A stretch of DNA of 64,000 nt from Natrinema zhouii (GTDB lineage: Archaea > Halobacteriota > Halobacteria > Halobacteriales > Natrialbaceae), in contig NZ_CP084885.1 in assembly GCF_013456555.2 (NCBI RefSeq), positions 62,001 through 126,000 on the forward strand. The letters are read 5' to 3'. Both the position numbers and the translations under genes were made by a program. The notes beneath the pieces were generated by a model. It was not told where the DNA came from, did no database searches, and worked only from the letters and a program-made list of their open reading frames with translations. Of this stretch, positions 54,399-63,909 are shown one piece after another. Position 1 is the stretch's first letter, and the number at the start of each line of letters is the position of its first letter.

Positions 54399-55655
54399 TC
54401 AGTTCGACTTCGAGAGGACAGTCTGATACGCCTCAAGCGTCCGATCGATGTCGTCCTCAGTGCGCGAAGCTAACGAACTGGCTCTCGAACTGATTCGGCG
54501 TGAGCAACACGTCTCGGTCGGCCATCGCCGGTCAGAAGATCCGTTTCCACCGATCGGTTTCGCCGGCTGCGACGTCCGCACCAGTTTTCGGGCACAGTTC
54601 GAACCGTGGACAGTCCGGCCGCTGTTTACAGCCGGCCGAACAGTGGTCGACCATCGTCTCGGGCTCGTCATGTGTGAACAGTAGCTTGAACATCGAATCC
54701 GTTCCCGCGACGGTGTATTCCGGAGCGTGCTCCTCGACGATATCCTGGAGGCCGGCTCGGAGTCGTTCGCTGAGATCGTTGATGTGCATATAGACGTCGT
54801 GGTCCTTTGCGAACTGTAGGGTTTCGAGGCCGGCGACCATCGTTACCAGATGTCCGTTGAACGTCCCGGATTCGAAGACATCGCCCGTCGGCGTGAACGC
54901 CTGCATGACCTCGGCACGGCCACCGATTGCTCCGACCGGGAATCCGCCGCCGATAATCTTCGCAAACATCGTGAGATCCGGTTCGATGTCGTACTTGCCC
55001 TGCGCCCACTGCAGGCCGCCAACCCGGAATCCGGTGATGATCTCGTCGAAGATCAGTAGCGAACCATAGTCGTCACGCTCACGGAGCGTCTCGTGATAGC
55101 CCTCGACCGACAGCACGATTCCGTGATTCCCCAGAGCTAGCTCGGTGAGGACTGCTGCAATCTCCGAGCCGTGGCGCTCGAAGATATCGGGGATCGCGTC
55201 CTCGTCGTTGAACGGGACTGGGATTGTCTCCTCGGCGAACGCGGACGGAACACCAGCACTACTCGGTTCCCGTTCATCTACGTCGCCGTCGACGAGGAAC
55301 GATTCATGGCCGCCGTGGTAGCCTCCTGCATCACGACAATTTTGTCGCAGTCGGTATGCCACCGAGCGAGTCGGGCGGCCGCAGCAGTCGCCTCTGTGCC
55401 GGAATTCACGAACCGGAGTCGGTCGACACTATCGACGTGGTCGATGATGAACTCGGCGAGTTCGACCTCGACCTCGGTCGGGATGCCGTACATCGGTCCG
55501 TCGGTGTCGCCGACGTGGGCACCGTCACCATGGTCGACGAACGCTGACGTTGGTCGTGGATCAGCCCGAACTGGCGAGTTGACGCCGCCGACGAGCGACT
55601 CAAGTGCTCGATCGTATAGCCGAGATGTAGAATCGGCACCGTAGCTATCGGTCAT
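54399..55655 (-). pseudogene. hemL: Glutamate-1-semialdehyde aminotransferase, frameshifted
   Basis: Frame 1 (from ATG 55655): TSRLYDRALESLVGGVNSPV, VDRLRFVNSGTEATAAAARL. Frame 2: GGYHGGHESFLVDGD, YGSLLIFDEIITGFRVGGLQ, MFAKIIGGGFPVGAIGGRAE (PLP Lys region) and TPTGDVFESGTFNGHLVTMV. Frame 3: a short tail DDIDRTLEAYQTVLSKSN to 54399. Frameshifts at about 55330 and 54535 plus small internal changes break this haem biosynthesis enzyme. The functional copy is presumably chromosomal. Confidence 0.8.
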
Positions 55656-56071
55656 TCTGTATTCATTGTTGCCTCTCGACCCACAATTGAGTGGCAATAC
55701 CGGCGACCGGTCATTGTAGCGTTCGTTCTCGAAGTACCGCGAGGCTGGAACGCGACTCGAATGAGGCCGAAAAACACGGGAGATTCGGGCGGTCTGAAGC
55801 GGTTCGGCTACTCACCAGTCCCCTTTAGGGAAGTACGGCTGGGTCCAGAGACTCACTTGCATAGTGACGCTCTTATACTATTCCTGTTTCGGGTATTTAG
55901 AGCCACCTCAGTAGACCCCGATGTCAGAACGATACATCCGGTGAATCTGAGCGAGAAATGGTTTGCTGAGATCGAGGTTAGTGCGGTGACCGACTGCAGC
56001 GCAGGATTCTCTGGTAGGTGGCCCGGAGCCGCCGCTCTGAGCGGCGGCAAACGCGTTGGCTCCAACGGAAG
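55656..56071. other. Spacer and right end of an IS4-type remnant
   Basis: No gene. CCTGTTTCGGGTATTTAGAG (about 55882-55902) resembles the terminal repeat of the element at 7122. A GCCGCCGCTC/GAGCGGCGGC hairpin (about 56029-56050) matches the hairpin after the transposase in the complete copy. Confidence 0.5.
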
Positions 56072-56710
56072 CTACCCGTACTCACCGAGTGGTCGGTTCC
56101 AATAGTTGCGGATCACTCGGAACGTCCGCGACATTCCGCCGCGGACTGGATACTGTCGTCGATAGTAGTCGGCGAGGATGTACGCGAGAAACGTGCAATA
56201 CAACTCGAAGAGGACGCCGTTCAGTGTCGTATTGTGGAATTTCTGGATGTCCGTGTACTGTTTCAGTTTGCGGAACATGATCTCGATCAGCCACCGTACT
56301 CCGTAGATCAGCGCGATCTCTAAGGCATCGAATTCATCGGGAGACAGGGTCGTGAGGTAGATCTCGTCGTCATCATCTTCGTGCATAATGCTGACTTTTC
56401 GATACTCCCGTCTCACGGTTCCCAGTTCGATGTATTCGTCAGTAACTTGTACTTCCTCGCCATCCGGCTGTGCGTGTTCGAAGTCGTGGATTCGTTCCAC
56501 GACTTCGTGTTTCGCATTGTCTTTGAGAGGCGTGACAAAGTCCATGTCTTCGTTCTTCATGCCAGCGAACCGTCCATAGTGGACGTAGCCCTTGTCGAAG
56601 ACGAAGATCACTGAGTCGAGGTCCTCGTGGACCTCGACGTCACCGACGAGGACAGGAAACGCGTCTGACTCGGGATAGCTCGCTCGGGTGACGAACGCAG
56701 CGCAGCGGTG
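56072..56710 (-). pseudogene. IS4-type (ISH8-like) transposase, 5' truncated
   Basis: C-terminal 213 codons: VFDKGYVHYGRFAGMKNEDM (second Asp), DDEIYLTTLSPDEFDALEIA, RWLIEIMFRKLKQYTDIQKF (with the Glu) and NRPLGEYG at the stop. The N-terminal half is replaced by the tyrosine recombinase gene starting at 56708 on the other strand. It is a different subtype from the 7122 element, sharing about half of the visible motif residues. Confidence 0.75.
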
Positions 56711-57914
56711 CCTCTCGTCGACGTTCTCGAGGATTACCTCTCGGACAAGGGGAAGGGACGCGACGGCGAGAGCGGACAGTACCGACGACACGCTGAACGC
56801 GAGGTGAATCGTCTCATCGAATTTTTCGCGGAAGATCATTCGTCGTCATCGGTGACGTTTGAGGAGCTGTCCATGGGTGATCTCCGTGAGTACGCCCGGT
56901 ATCTCTCTCGGCAGGGCTGGACCGAGGGCACGGTACAGAATTACTACGCTCACGTCTCTGAATTTTGCGGCTGGGCAGCTCGCGAAGGTTATCTTTCGGG
57001 GAACATCGCCCAGCGACGCCGGGCAAAAGAGCTACTTCCCGAGGACACGGGCCGGAAGAGTGGAGAACAACAGGCCTGGTCGGCCGAGCATCGAGCGAGT
57101 CTCCTGGAATACGTAAACAAACAGACACACGATGCCATCAACGTCGTCGCGGAGGACCGCCAAGGTACGATCAAGGCGACTCGTGATCGGGCACTCGTCT
57201 ACGTCCTTTGCTTCACGGGGGTCCGCGGCGCCGAGGTCCTGGCCGACGGAAAAGACGATCGACGCGGACGTGATGGCCTGCGGTGGTCGGATGTCTCTTT
57301 CGAGGACAACAACATCCAGGTGCTCGGAAAGACGGGGAAATGGGATGACCGGCCTCTGCCGGACCCTGCTGTTCCTCCATTGGAGCGGCTGAAGAGCGTC
57401 ACAGACATATCCAGCGAGGAGTCGCCCGGTGTTCCCGACCCTGGACTACCCGACACTGGTGAAGACGTTCGCCCAGAGGATGACTGCCCGAGGATATGAA
57501 CCCGCTGAAGTCGAATCTATCCGCAAAGAGAAAGTGAATGACGGCGTGGCGTCACCTCTCGAACTGCATAGTAACTCTGGTATCGAACCGCCCGCGTTAA
57601 CGACACACGGAGCTCGCGAGGTCTTGAAACGGCTCACAGCGGACGCAGGCATCGACCTCGACGATAAACACGGGTATCTAGCCCCTCACGGCGCTCGTCG
57701 TGGTGTCGGTGAAGTGCTCGTCCGGGCGTACGGACACGCTGAGGCAGCGCGGTACTTAGACAACTCCGAAAAGATCGTTCGCGAACATTACTCGCACATC
57801 GAAGCGGGCGAGTTGGCCGAACGCGCTGAAGTCGCTTTCGCCGAACATGATCAAGAACTGCGGGGTCAACACGACGCCAGCGACGAGTCAAATTCCCACC
57901 CGGTCGACGAGTAA
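56708..57914 (+). pseudogene. Tyrosine recombinase (XerC/D-like) with a frameshift
   Basis: The first frame (56708 to about 57430) has an N-terminal SAM-like domain (LREYARYLSRQGWTEGTVQN, YYAHVSEFCGWAAREGYL) and catalytic Arg in CFTGVRGAEVLADG. The second frame (about 57429-57914) has THGAREVLKRLTADAGIDL, HGARRGVGEVLVRAYGH (HxxR) and REHYSHIEAGELAERAE (Tyr nucleophile region). One shift near 57430 separates them. Together they make about 400 residues, the full length. The start at 56708 overlaps the IS remnant and may not be original. It neighbours the partition genes. Confidence 0.75.
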
Positions 57915-58015
57915 CTCAGCCGGTGCTGCTACTGCTATATACCGATTTGTCGCAGTCGCACTTCCGAAGATGATCCTATGAGACGGATGAGACCGCGAAT
58001 ATCGACGCTTGCGGG

Positions 58016-58525
58016 TTATTTGTCCAGATATTCGATCCCCCACTCACGAAGTTTCTCAGCGACGAGTTCGGGGTGTTCCTGTGCGACTACCATCGCAGCT
58101 TCGCGAGCATCGCCTTTGTAAACTGGGCCACCGACGAGGTCTTGCAGATTGTTCAGGAACGCCTCTTCATCCTCTTTGACAAAGGGACGAACCTCGAGTA
58201 GCAGTTGCTTCGTCCGGTCCGCGTTCACCGACGCACCGCGCATCTGCCGTTGCACGAGGTAGGGAAGGTCATCTATATCGAAATCGCCCGACTGTGCTTG
58301 TGCCGCCGCCTGTGATTGGGTCTCGCCCTGTGGTATTTCCTCCGAGGGAGATGGAGTCTCTGTGGTTGGGTCGGATTCCGTCTGTGTGTCGGGTTGCGTC
58401 TCTGCATCTCCTGATCTCTCCTCCGTCTCGGGTTCGGACGCATCGGTGTCATCCGTCTCGTCGGGCTCCTCGTCAGACTCCTCGTCGAAATCGAGACTCC
58501 CAGTTCCCTTCTTCAATCCCGTCAT
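58016..58525 (-). CDS. Partition-associated protein encoded with ParA
   Basis: 169 residues. A long acidic low-complexity N-terminus (residues 10-85, rich in E, D, T, P) is followed by a compact C-terminal domain: DIDDLPYLVQRQMRGASVNA, RTKQLLLEVRPFVKEDEEAF and AAMVVAQEHPELVAEKLREW. Its ATG shares one base with the ParA stop (TAATG). Haloarchaeal ParA operons usually carry such a second gene as the probable centromere-binding or adaptor protein; this role is inferred from position. Confidence 0.72.
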   Translation of the reverse strand: MTGLKKGTGSLDFDEESDEEPDETDDTDASEPETEERSGDAETQPDTQTESDPTTETPSPSEEIPQGETQSQAAAQAQSGDFDIDDLPYLVQRQMRGASVNADRTKQLLLEVRPFVKEDEEAFLNNLQDLVGGPVYKGDAREAAMVVAQEHPELVAEKLREWGIEYLDK

Positions 58526-59436
58526 TAAGACATCACCTCCGTATCCTCAATCTTGAGCTCCGGCTCTTGGGGTGGTTCAACGCCGAACTCATCGGTGAGA
58601 TAGCTGGCAATATCGAGAATGGTCTCGAGTGTCTCGACTTCGCGCTCGCGGAGGCGACGGGTTCCCGCTTCCCCGTTGTGCCACGCTTCCTCGACGACTT
58701 TGAACGCCGTTCCTTGGGCATCCCACATCTCGTCCATCATACTTTGTCGTTCGCTAATCGTCGCAGCGATACCGTATTCATCTTCCATTTCTTCGATGTA
58801 GCGGGTGTGTGTGCTGGTTGTACCAGCTCCCGAGAGAATGACTGCGGCGACGCCGACATCGATACCAAGGTTCTTGCTCATACTCTCTAAGAGTCCTGCG
58901 AGCCCCTCGAGGCTCTTGTTGCCCTTCCCGGCGGGTTTACTGGGCGCAACGAGAGTACGAGTGGCATAGATAGCGTTATACAACATAATCTCAGCGCGCG
59001 CGTTCGGATCAATGATGACTACGTCATAGTCGTCTTGGACGTTGTTCTCCTCCCAGAGGACGTTATAGAGTTGCTCGTAGCGGTTGAATTCGTCACCCAT
59101 ATTCTCCTCGAAACGTTCACGTTGGAGGAGAAGCTCGGTGAACTCCTCGAGCATATCGTGCGCTGGGAGGACGTCGACTCCCTCATCGGTGCTGCGAATT
59201 AGGTTCTCGAAGTCACCGCCTGGTCGTCCGAGGACGTGTCGGACGAGATTGTCAGCATCGGGATCGTCACGACCCACCTCAACATCGAAGAGGTAGGTGA
59301 GATTGGCGGCCTGGTGGTCGAGGTCGATGACGAGGACATCGAAGCCCTGTCGAGCGTGAGCCTCGGCAAGGTTCGCTGTCCACGTAGTTTTGTGGATTCC
59401 CCCCGATTCCGAGTAGATGGTATAGGTGATGGGCAT
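58525..59436 (-). CDS. parA: ParA-family partition ATPase (haloarchaeal type)
   Basis: 303 residues. The P-loop is SESGGIHKTTWTANLA, a variant of the ParA KGGxGKTT with Ser for the signature Lys and His before the Lys. Switch I/II are VLVIDLDHQAANLTYLFD and DVVIIDPNA. The C-terminal helices include RERSMMDEMWDA-like segments. ParA ATPases drive plasmid segregation with a centromere-binding partner. A region upstream (59500-59740) holds CTAATC repeats suited to be the centromere or operator. The gene is intact. Confidence 0.87.
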   Translation of the reverse strand: MPITYTIYSESGGIHKTTWTANLAEAHARQGFDVLVIDLDHQAANLTYLFDVEVGRDDPDADNLVRHVLGRPGGDFENLIRSTDEGVDVLPAHDMLEEFTELLLQRERFEENMGDEFNRYEQLYNVLWEENNVQDDYDVVIIDPNARAEIMLYNAIYATRTLVAPSKPAGKGNKSLEGLAGLLESMSKNLGIDVGVAAVILSGAGTTSTHTRYIEEMEDEYGIAATISERQSMMDEMWDAQGTAFKVVEEAWHNGEAGTRRLREREVETLETILDIASYLTDEFGVEPPQEPELKIEDTEVMS

Positions 59437-59913
59437 ATGTTCTCCAGATCGTTCGTCCGCATAATAAAGGTGTGTCAGACATATGGCTAACTCATTCGTC
59501 TAATCCATTCACCTAATCTATCTACCTAATCAATAAGCCCATTTAATCCCCCTAACATATATGATAATGATTCCAGTGAATTCAGCCACCCACAAGGAAG
59601 CGTACATTTGGATTATTCATCCGCATTAGTTTAACACATTATGTGAATAAGAAGCGCATATAGACGCTAAGACTGGGTTCACGTAGTATTTCACCGTAGA
59701 TCATCGTCCAGACGTAATATTAGGCATATAGATTAGGTGTATGGATTGTGTACATGAGTTCGATTTGTATATTAGAACAGCCTCGCAAGCAGCGAAAATG
59801 CAGGCCAGAAAGAGCGCTTCATCCTCCTGCGATGACAAAAGGGATACCCACTCCAAGTGTTTAATCAGTAGCTCTTCCGCACACCAGAAAGGCAGAAATA
59901 TCGGATACGGCTA
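59437..59913. other. ParA upstream region, candidate centromere
   Basis: About 480 bases, A/T-rich, with CTAATC iterons at 59500-59531 and an inverted GATTAG at 59732-59737. Purine/pyrimidine-skewed TAAT repeats continue to about 59560. No ORF with coding character was seen. Confidence 0.45.
59500..59531 (+). repeat. Three CTAATC iterons with 13-bp period
   Basis: CTAATC starts at 59500, 59513 and 59526, in the contexts GTCTAATCC, CACCTAATCT and TACCTAATCA. They lie 64-95 bp upstream of parA, a position usual for parS-like or autoregulatory sites. Confidence 0.55.
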
Positions 59914-60440
59914 CTAATCAGCAGTCTCTGTCGGTTCTTCCCAAGGGGTATCTCGCTTATGAACTACTGCGAGCTTTGAGTCGTCATCGTCTTCCATCAC
60001 ACTGAGTCCCCACTGAACGAGCATATGCCCTGCCCAGCGGATTCTAGGAACGAAAATTGATCGTCCTCCGCGTCTACGCGGAGCTCCAGTAGTGAAGATA
60101 CAATCTAAACCTGGTATCCGCCCCGATCGGCCACCACACCGTACCGATTTGACCATCGATCTGTTCGTCCCACTGCGCCGCTAATTCACGAAGATCGTCG
60201 ACGAGCTCCTCACCTGAAGCACGAAGGCGAAGAGATGGTTCCCTGTCACGTTCCAGTTCGTCAATCACCTCTCAAAGAATTGGCTCAGACTCCACGGCAG
60301 TCGCGGAGGTCTGATCCCCTTCGAGAAGCTGTTCTAATGCGCTGAGTTCCTCGCGACGGGCAGCAACAGCATATGCCACGTTGTACTCCTCATCTGGGAA
60401 AATTTTGCGCTGCGCTGGCTGCTGCGGCTGATGCACGGAA
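59914..60440 (-). pseudogene. Decayed plasmid gene, coiled-coil N-part
   Basis: The minus strand reads DEEYNVAYAVAARREELSAL, EQLLEGDQTSATAVESEPIL, a TGA, then EVIDELERDREPSLRLRASG and LVDDLRELAAQWDEQIDGQI. A frameshift leads to ELRVDAEDDQFSFLESAGQG and another to MLVQWGLSVMEDDDDSKLAV, ending 59914. Its C-terminal part is homologous to the fragment at 28190-28390. Function unknown. Confidence 0.5.
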
Positions 60441-60691
60441 TCGCTGGTGGATAAACTAAATAAGGTCTCGAAGAGGGCTCATATTGGTCGTCCGAAAGGC
60501 ATCTATAAGTATTTCGTGCCGACGTCACCTGACACCTCGACTCAAATAGTTAGGACGTCCCAGATAAACCGCGTACTGCTATATGCAGGGAGTGGCGGTG
60601 TAGTCACAACTTCGGGATCTCAAGTTCTACAAACCACCATACAGCTGACACCCGTTACGATCGTCCTCAGAGAAGCTGTTTGAAAAAGAAA

Positions 60692-61039
60692 CTATTCTTC
60701 GTCTTCCGAGGCAACAGCGCTCATAGCGTCCATTCCTTGCTGAATCGGATGCTCTTCGTAGAGCTCCTCGCTTCGCAGAAACCCATCTGAGAGGATGTTA
60801 TCTTCCATACCGCTCTCGTAGACAACCCTCCAGCCGTGACCTGCTTCGTAGGTCACGGCTGTCACCCAGTCGTAGCCAATGAACATCGCAGTGTCCATAA
60901 CCATCCCGTGTTCCGGATCAAATTTCGTCGTCTGAGGCATTATTGACTGGATGCTCTCGTGTCGTTCGAGTGAGTCACGCTCAGTATCCTTGAGTGGGCG
61001 GTCTGGAAGCGATTCAACAAGGGATCCATCTTGAGCCAT
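60692..61039 (-). CDS. Hypothetical protein, 115 residues
   Basis: From ATG 61039 (MAQDGSLVESLPDRPLKDTE). The middle part alternates strands: HGMVMDTAMFIGYDWVTAVT, GHGWRVVYESGMEDNILSDG. The tail is acidic (MDAMSAVASEDEE). It has no Cys, membrane helix or recognised domain. It stands alone between a pseudogene and a large transposase. Codon use looks haloarchaeal, so it is probably a real gene. Confidence 0.55.
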   Translation of the reverse strand: MAQDGSLVESLPDRPLKDTERDSLERHESIQSIMPQTTKFDPEHGMVMDTAMFIGYDWVTAVTYEAGHGWRVVYESGMEDNILSDGFLRSEELYEEHPIQQGMDAMSAVASEDEE

Positions 61040-61143
61040 ACTCCAAGTAGCTCTTGGCACGTAAATAACCGTTCGGCGTGGGTCCAATGTGGTGCCCTAA
61101 TGGGGAGTCTCTCCTTCGGTTTCAGTATCTGGACTGACTGTTA

Positions 61144-63018
61144 ATGGCATCTAACATCACTCCTGCAGTTGACGACGATGTCCCCGCTTTGGCGGGGGCG
61201 ATCGTCATCCACGCCAAGAAAGTCTGTGAAACAGCTGATCATCTCTGGCGTGTACTTGGAAACGTCTCGATTCCCGTGGATGGACTAACTGACACTCGAC
61301 AACAGCACAAAGTCTCGTTCGGAACCGAGTCAATGGCACGAGTCTACATCTACCAGACGATCTACGACCTCGCCCAAAGCGAGGTCGCAGATCGGCTTGA
61401 GAACCGTCCAGCACTGCTGAAACAGCTAGGTTTGAACAAGGTGCCGACTCAGCAGAATCTCTCATACGCTTGGAACCAATTCAGCGAGCAGACCAAGACC
61501 ACGCTTGAGGCCGCTGCGAAGGGAATAGCTCGTGAAGCCCGTGATCACGACGTTATTTCGGAGGCACTCATTCCAATTAACCTGGATGAAAAGGAAGCAA
61601 GCGACGGTAAATCCGATTCGACAGTGTCTCGCGCACACGTGCGCGAGCACGGGAGTAAGGTCGTCGAACTCGCTCGCCGACACGGCTTCGCCGAGTTCGA
61701 CTCCGATAGAGCCGACAACAGGGTCTATGAGGACGAACAGATCCTTGATCTGTTCTCCAACGCATGCCTCACGCAGGGGAGCGCTCATTCAGAAGGAGAA
61801 GCTGGCTGGTTTCTTGAGGAGAATGAAATCTGTGACGACTCGACGTTTCTCCGAGTAATCAAGCAGTTTGCGACGCCATCTGACGAGGAAGTAACGTGCT
61901 CCGTTCAGGAGTTGCAGATCGAGGATATCGTCGCGTTCACCGAGCTGTACCGAGAGGCTGTGATGGCCTCGTTCAACGCAGCGACCGAAAACATCCTCAA
62001 GACGATTCGTCACGAGGACCCATTCGACGACCGCCACGTCGTGGCGGCCGTCGACTTCACACACGTTCCCTACCACGTCTGGCCGTGGATCGACAAGGAC
62101 GAGAAAATCCCGAAAGCAGAGTATCCGCCGATGGTCAGCGGGTACAAAGAAGACGGTGAAATCAAGCACGGGTATACGTTCGCGACGATCACGATCGTCG
62201 GGAACGATGTCCCAATCATCCTGGGTATCGAGCCGGTGAAGGAACGCTCTGCGTGGGAACCAGAAGACGCGCCAGCCGATTCGAAGGCGGATGTGGTTGA
62301 CGTACTGCTGGACACAGCCCAGCAGTACGTCGATCTCGACGAAGTGCTCCTAGACCGGGGATTCTACAGTAACGAGGTGTACGCAACGATTCACGACCGC
62401 GGGCTTGTGTACATGACGCCAGTGCCGAAGTACGAAGACGATTACGAGGCGATCGGGAAAATCAAGAGCAAAGAAGGAGTTGACGCCGCTGTCAAGAACG
62501 ATGTTCCGTTCGCCATTGATGGCGAACTCCACCACACCGCAGAGTTCCTGTACGTACCAGCGACTGATGAGGAAGCTGAAGGAAGCTATGCCGTGTTCGT
62601 GACCAACCGTGATCACGTCGCTCCCGACGAGATCATGCACGTCACCAACAGCTACAGCCGACGCTGGGATATCGAAAATCAGTACAAGTCGGTGAAAGCG
62701 TTTCTTCCCAAGACGTCCTCGAAGGACTACCGTGTTCGGTTGTTCAGCTTCACGTTCGCAGCATTGTTGTACAATCTCTGGAGGCTTACCGATTACTTGG
62801 TGAAGCTCGGAACAGACCGCGAGATCAGGTCGCCGCCGGTCGTGACCGCCAGGACATTCGTCCGGGCGGTCAGTCAATCTCTCCGACAGGTGGCTAAGCG
62901 GAAAGCACTCGGTGTCGCTCGCCTGCAGCAAGCCGCAGGACTCGCGTTCTATCTCCTAAATCGCGTGTTGGACGCTGCTCGGCACATCTTGCTTAGCGAA
63001 CCAAGGATTGCGACATAG
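61144..63018 (+). CDS. Large DDE transposase (624 residues)
   Basis: An N-terminal helical region (ARVYIYQTIYDLAQSEVADR, LEAAAKGIAREARDHDV) precedes the DDE core: HVVAAVDFTHVPYHVW (first Asp), DEVLLDRGFYSNEVYATIHD (second Asp) and YSRRWDIENQYKSVKAFLPK (Glu). The C-terminal helices include LFSFTFAALLYNLWRLTDYL. It is full length and unbroken. The pseudogene at 21154-22825 and the fragment at 63300-63647 are relatives. The termini of the element were not resolved. Confidence 0.85.
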   Translation: MASNITPAVDDDVPALAGAIVIHAKKVCETADHLWRVLGNVSIPVDGLTDTRQQHKVSFGTESMARVYIYQTIYDLAQSEVADRLENRPALLKQLGLNKVPTQQNLSYAWNQFSEQTKTTLEAAAKGIAREARDHDVISEALIPINLDEKEASDGKSDSTVSRAHVREHGSKVVELARRHGFAEFDSDRADNRVYEDEQILDLFSNACLTQGSAHSEGEAGWFLEENEICDDSTFLRVIKQFATPSDEEVTCSVQELQIEDIVAFTELYREAVMASFNAATENILKTIRHEDPFDDRHVVAAVDFTHVPYHVWPWIDKDEKIPKAEYPPMVSGYKEDGEIKHGYTFATITIVGNDVPIILGIEPVKERSAWEPEDAPADSKADVVDVLLDTAQQYVDLDEVLLDRGFYSNEVYATIHDRGLVYMTPVPKYEDDYEAIGKIKSKEGVDAAVKNDVPFAIDGELHHTAEFLYVPATDEEAEGSYAVFVTNRDHVAPDEIMHVTNSYSRRWDIENQYKSVKAFLPKTSSKDYRVRLFSFTFAALLYNLWRLTDYLVKLGTDREIRSPPVVTARTFVRAVSQSLRQVAKRKALGVARLQQAAGLAFYLLNRVLDAARHILLSEPRIAT

Positions 63019-63299
63019 GATTCGAGAGAGTTCTACTCGGATTTTATTTGATTCCTCCGAAGCTCGTTTGTAGACGCTCTACATCCCAGAAACGTGTGTA
63101 GTTGCGAATAGCCCCGAAGTTGTGCATGGAATCTAGGCCAGTTCCCTCCTCTCGGCTGGTCAACGTCCGGGATCGCCGATTACGCCGGCGCCAGAAGCTG
63201 ACCAATCAGGAAATTCCGAGAAACACCACGCAAACGATGGCGAAAAGGGAGATATGGTCTGAGATACCTCTACCGACGAGCGAACCCGCTGGGCGACTG

Positions 63300-63647
63300 C
63301 TACAGGAGTGCGCTCACCCGCCGGTCGAGGAAGCCGCGGAACCGCGTGGCCGTTATCCGGGGCTTCGACCGCACCTCTCCCTCCATCGAGACCTGCACGA
63401 GAAAGTCCACCAGCAACCACATATTGTAGAGGAGAACGGCGAACCCGAAGTGGAACAATCTGACCTCGAACTCCTTCGAGGTCGTCCATGCGGCGAACTC
63501 CTTGATCTTCTTGTACGTGTTCTCGATGCCGCCTCGGTTCTGATACCACTTGATCCGCCGCTTCGCCGATCTGTGGGAACCGGTGAAAAAGCGGCTCAAC
63601 ACGACCCACACGGCGTACGGAGCATCGGACAGTGCCAACTCACTCAC
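63300..63647 (-). pseudogene. C-terminal fragment of a large DDE transposase
   Basis: KRRIKWYQNRGGIENTYKKI (catalytic Glu region) and KEFEVRLFHFGFAVLLYNMW match the C-terminus of the 624-residue transposase. The N-terminal 500 residues are absent. The region 63019-63299 on either side has no recognisable gene. Confidence 0.65.
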
Positions 63648-63903
63648 CGGCTCCTACAGCCTCCTGTTCGACCGGAACGACCGCCTACCCGGCTTGTTCG
63701 AGGAACGCGATGAGTACGCGTGGTACCGCGACAGGCCGTACGATCCGTTCGAGGACTCGGGGAGCGCCGCCGCCCGCTACCGCGGGGGTGACCTCCTCCC
63801 CGTCTTGGAACATAACCTCGCCGATGTCCACCGCACGTGGGAACTTGGCGAACTCGTCCGCGAATTCGTCTCCTCGAAAGACATCTCAGAAAAGAAGCTT
63901 TGA
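63648..63903 (+). pseudogene. C-terminal fragment of a probable RNase H-like/3'-5' exonuclease protein
   Basis: The frame reads NSLTGSYSLLFDRNDRLPGL, AARYRGGDLLPVLEHNLADV and HRTWELGELVREFVSSKDIS to the stop. HNLADVHRTWEL resembles the third exonuclease motif of DEDD nucleases (Y/H-x3-D). It is fused out of a transposase remnant upstream, so the N-terminus is lost. Confidence 0.45.
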
Positions 63904-63909
63904 GGCAAA

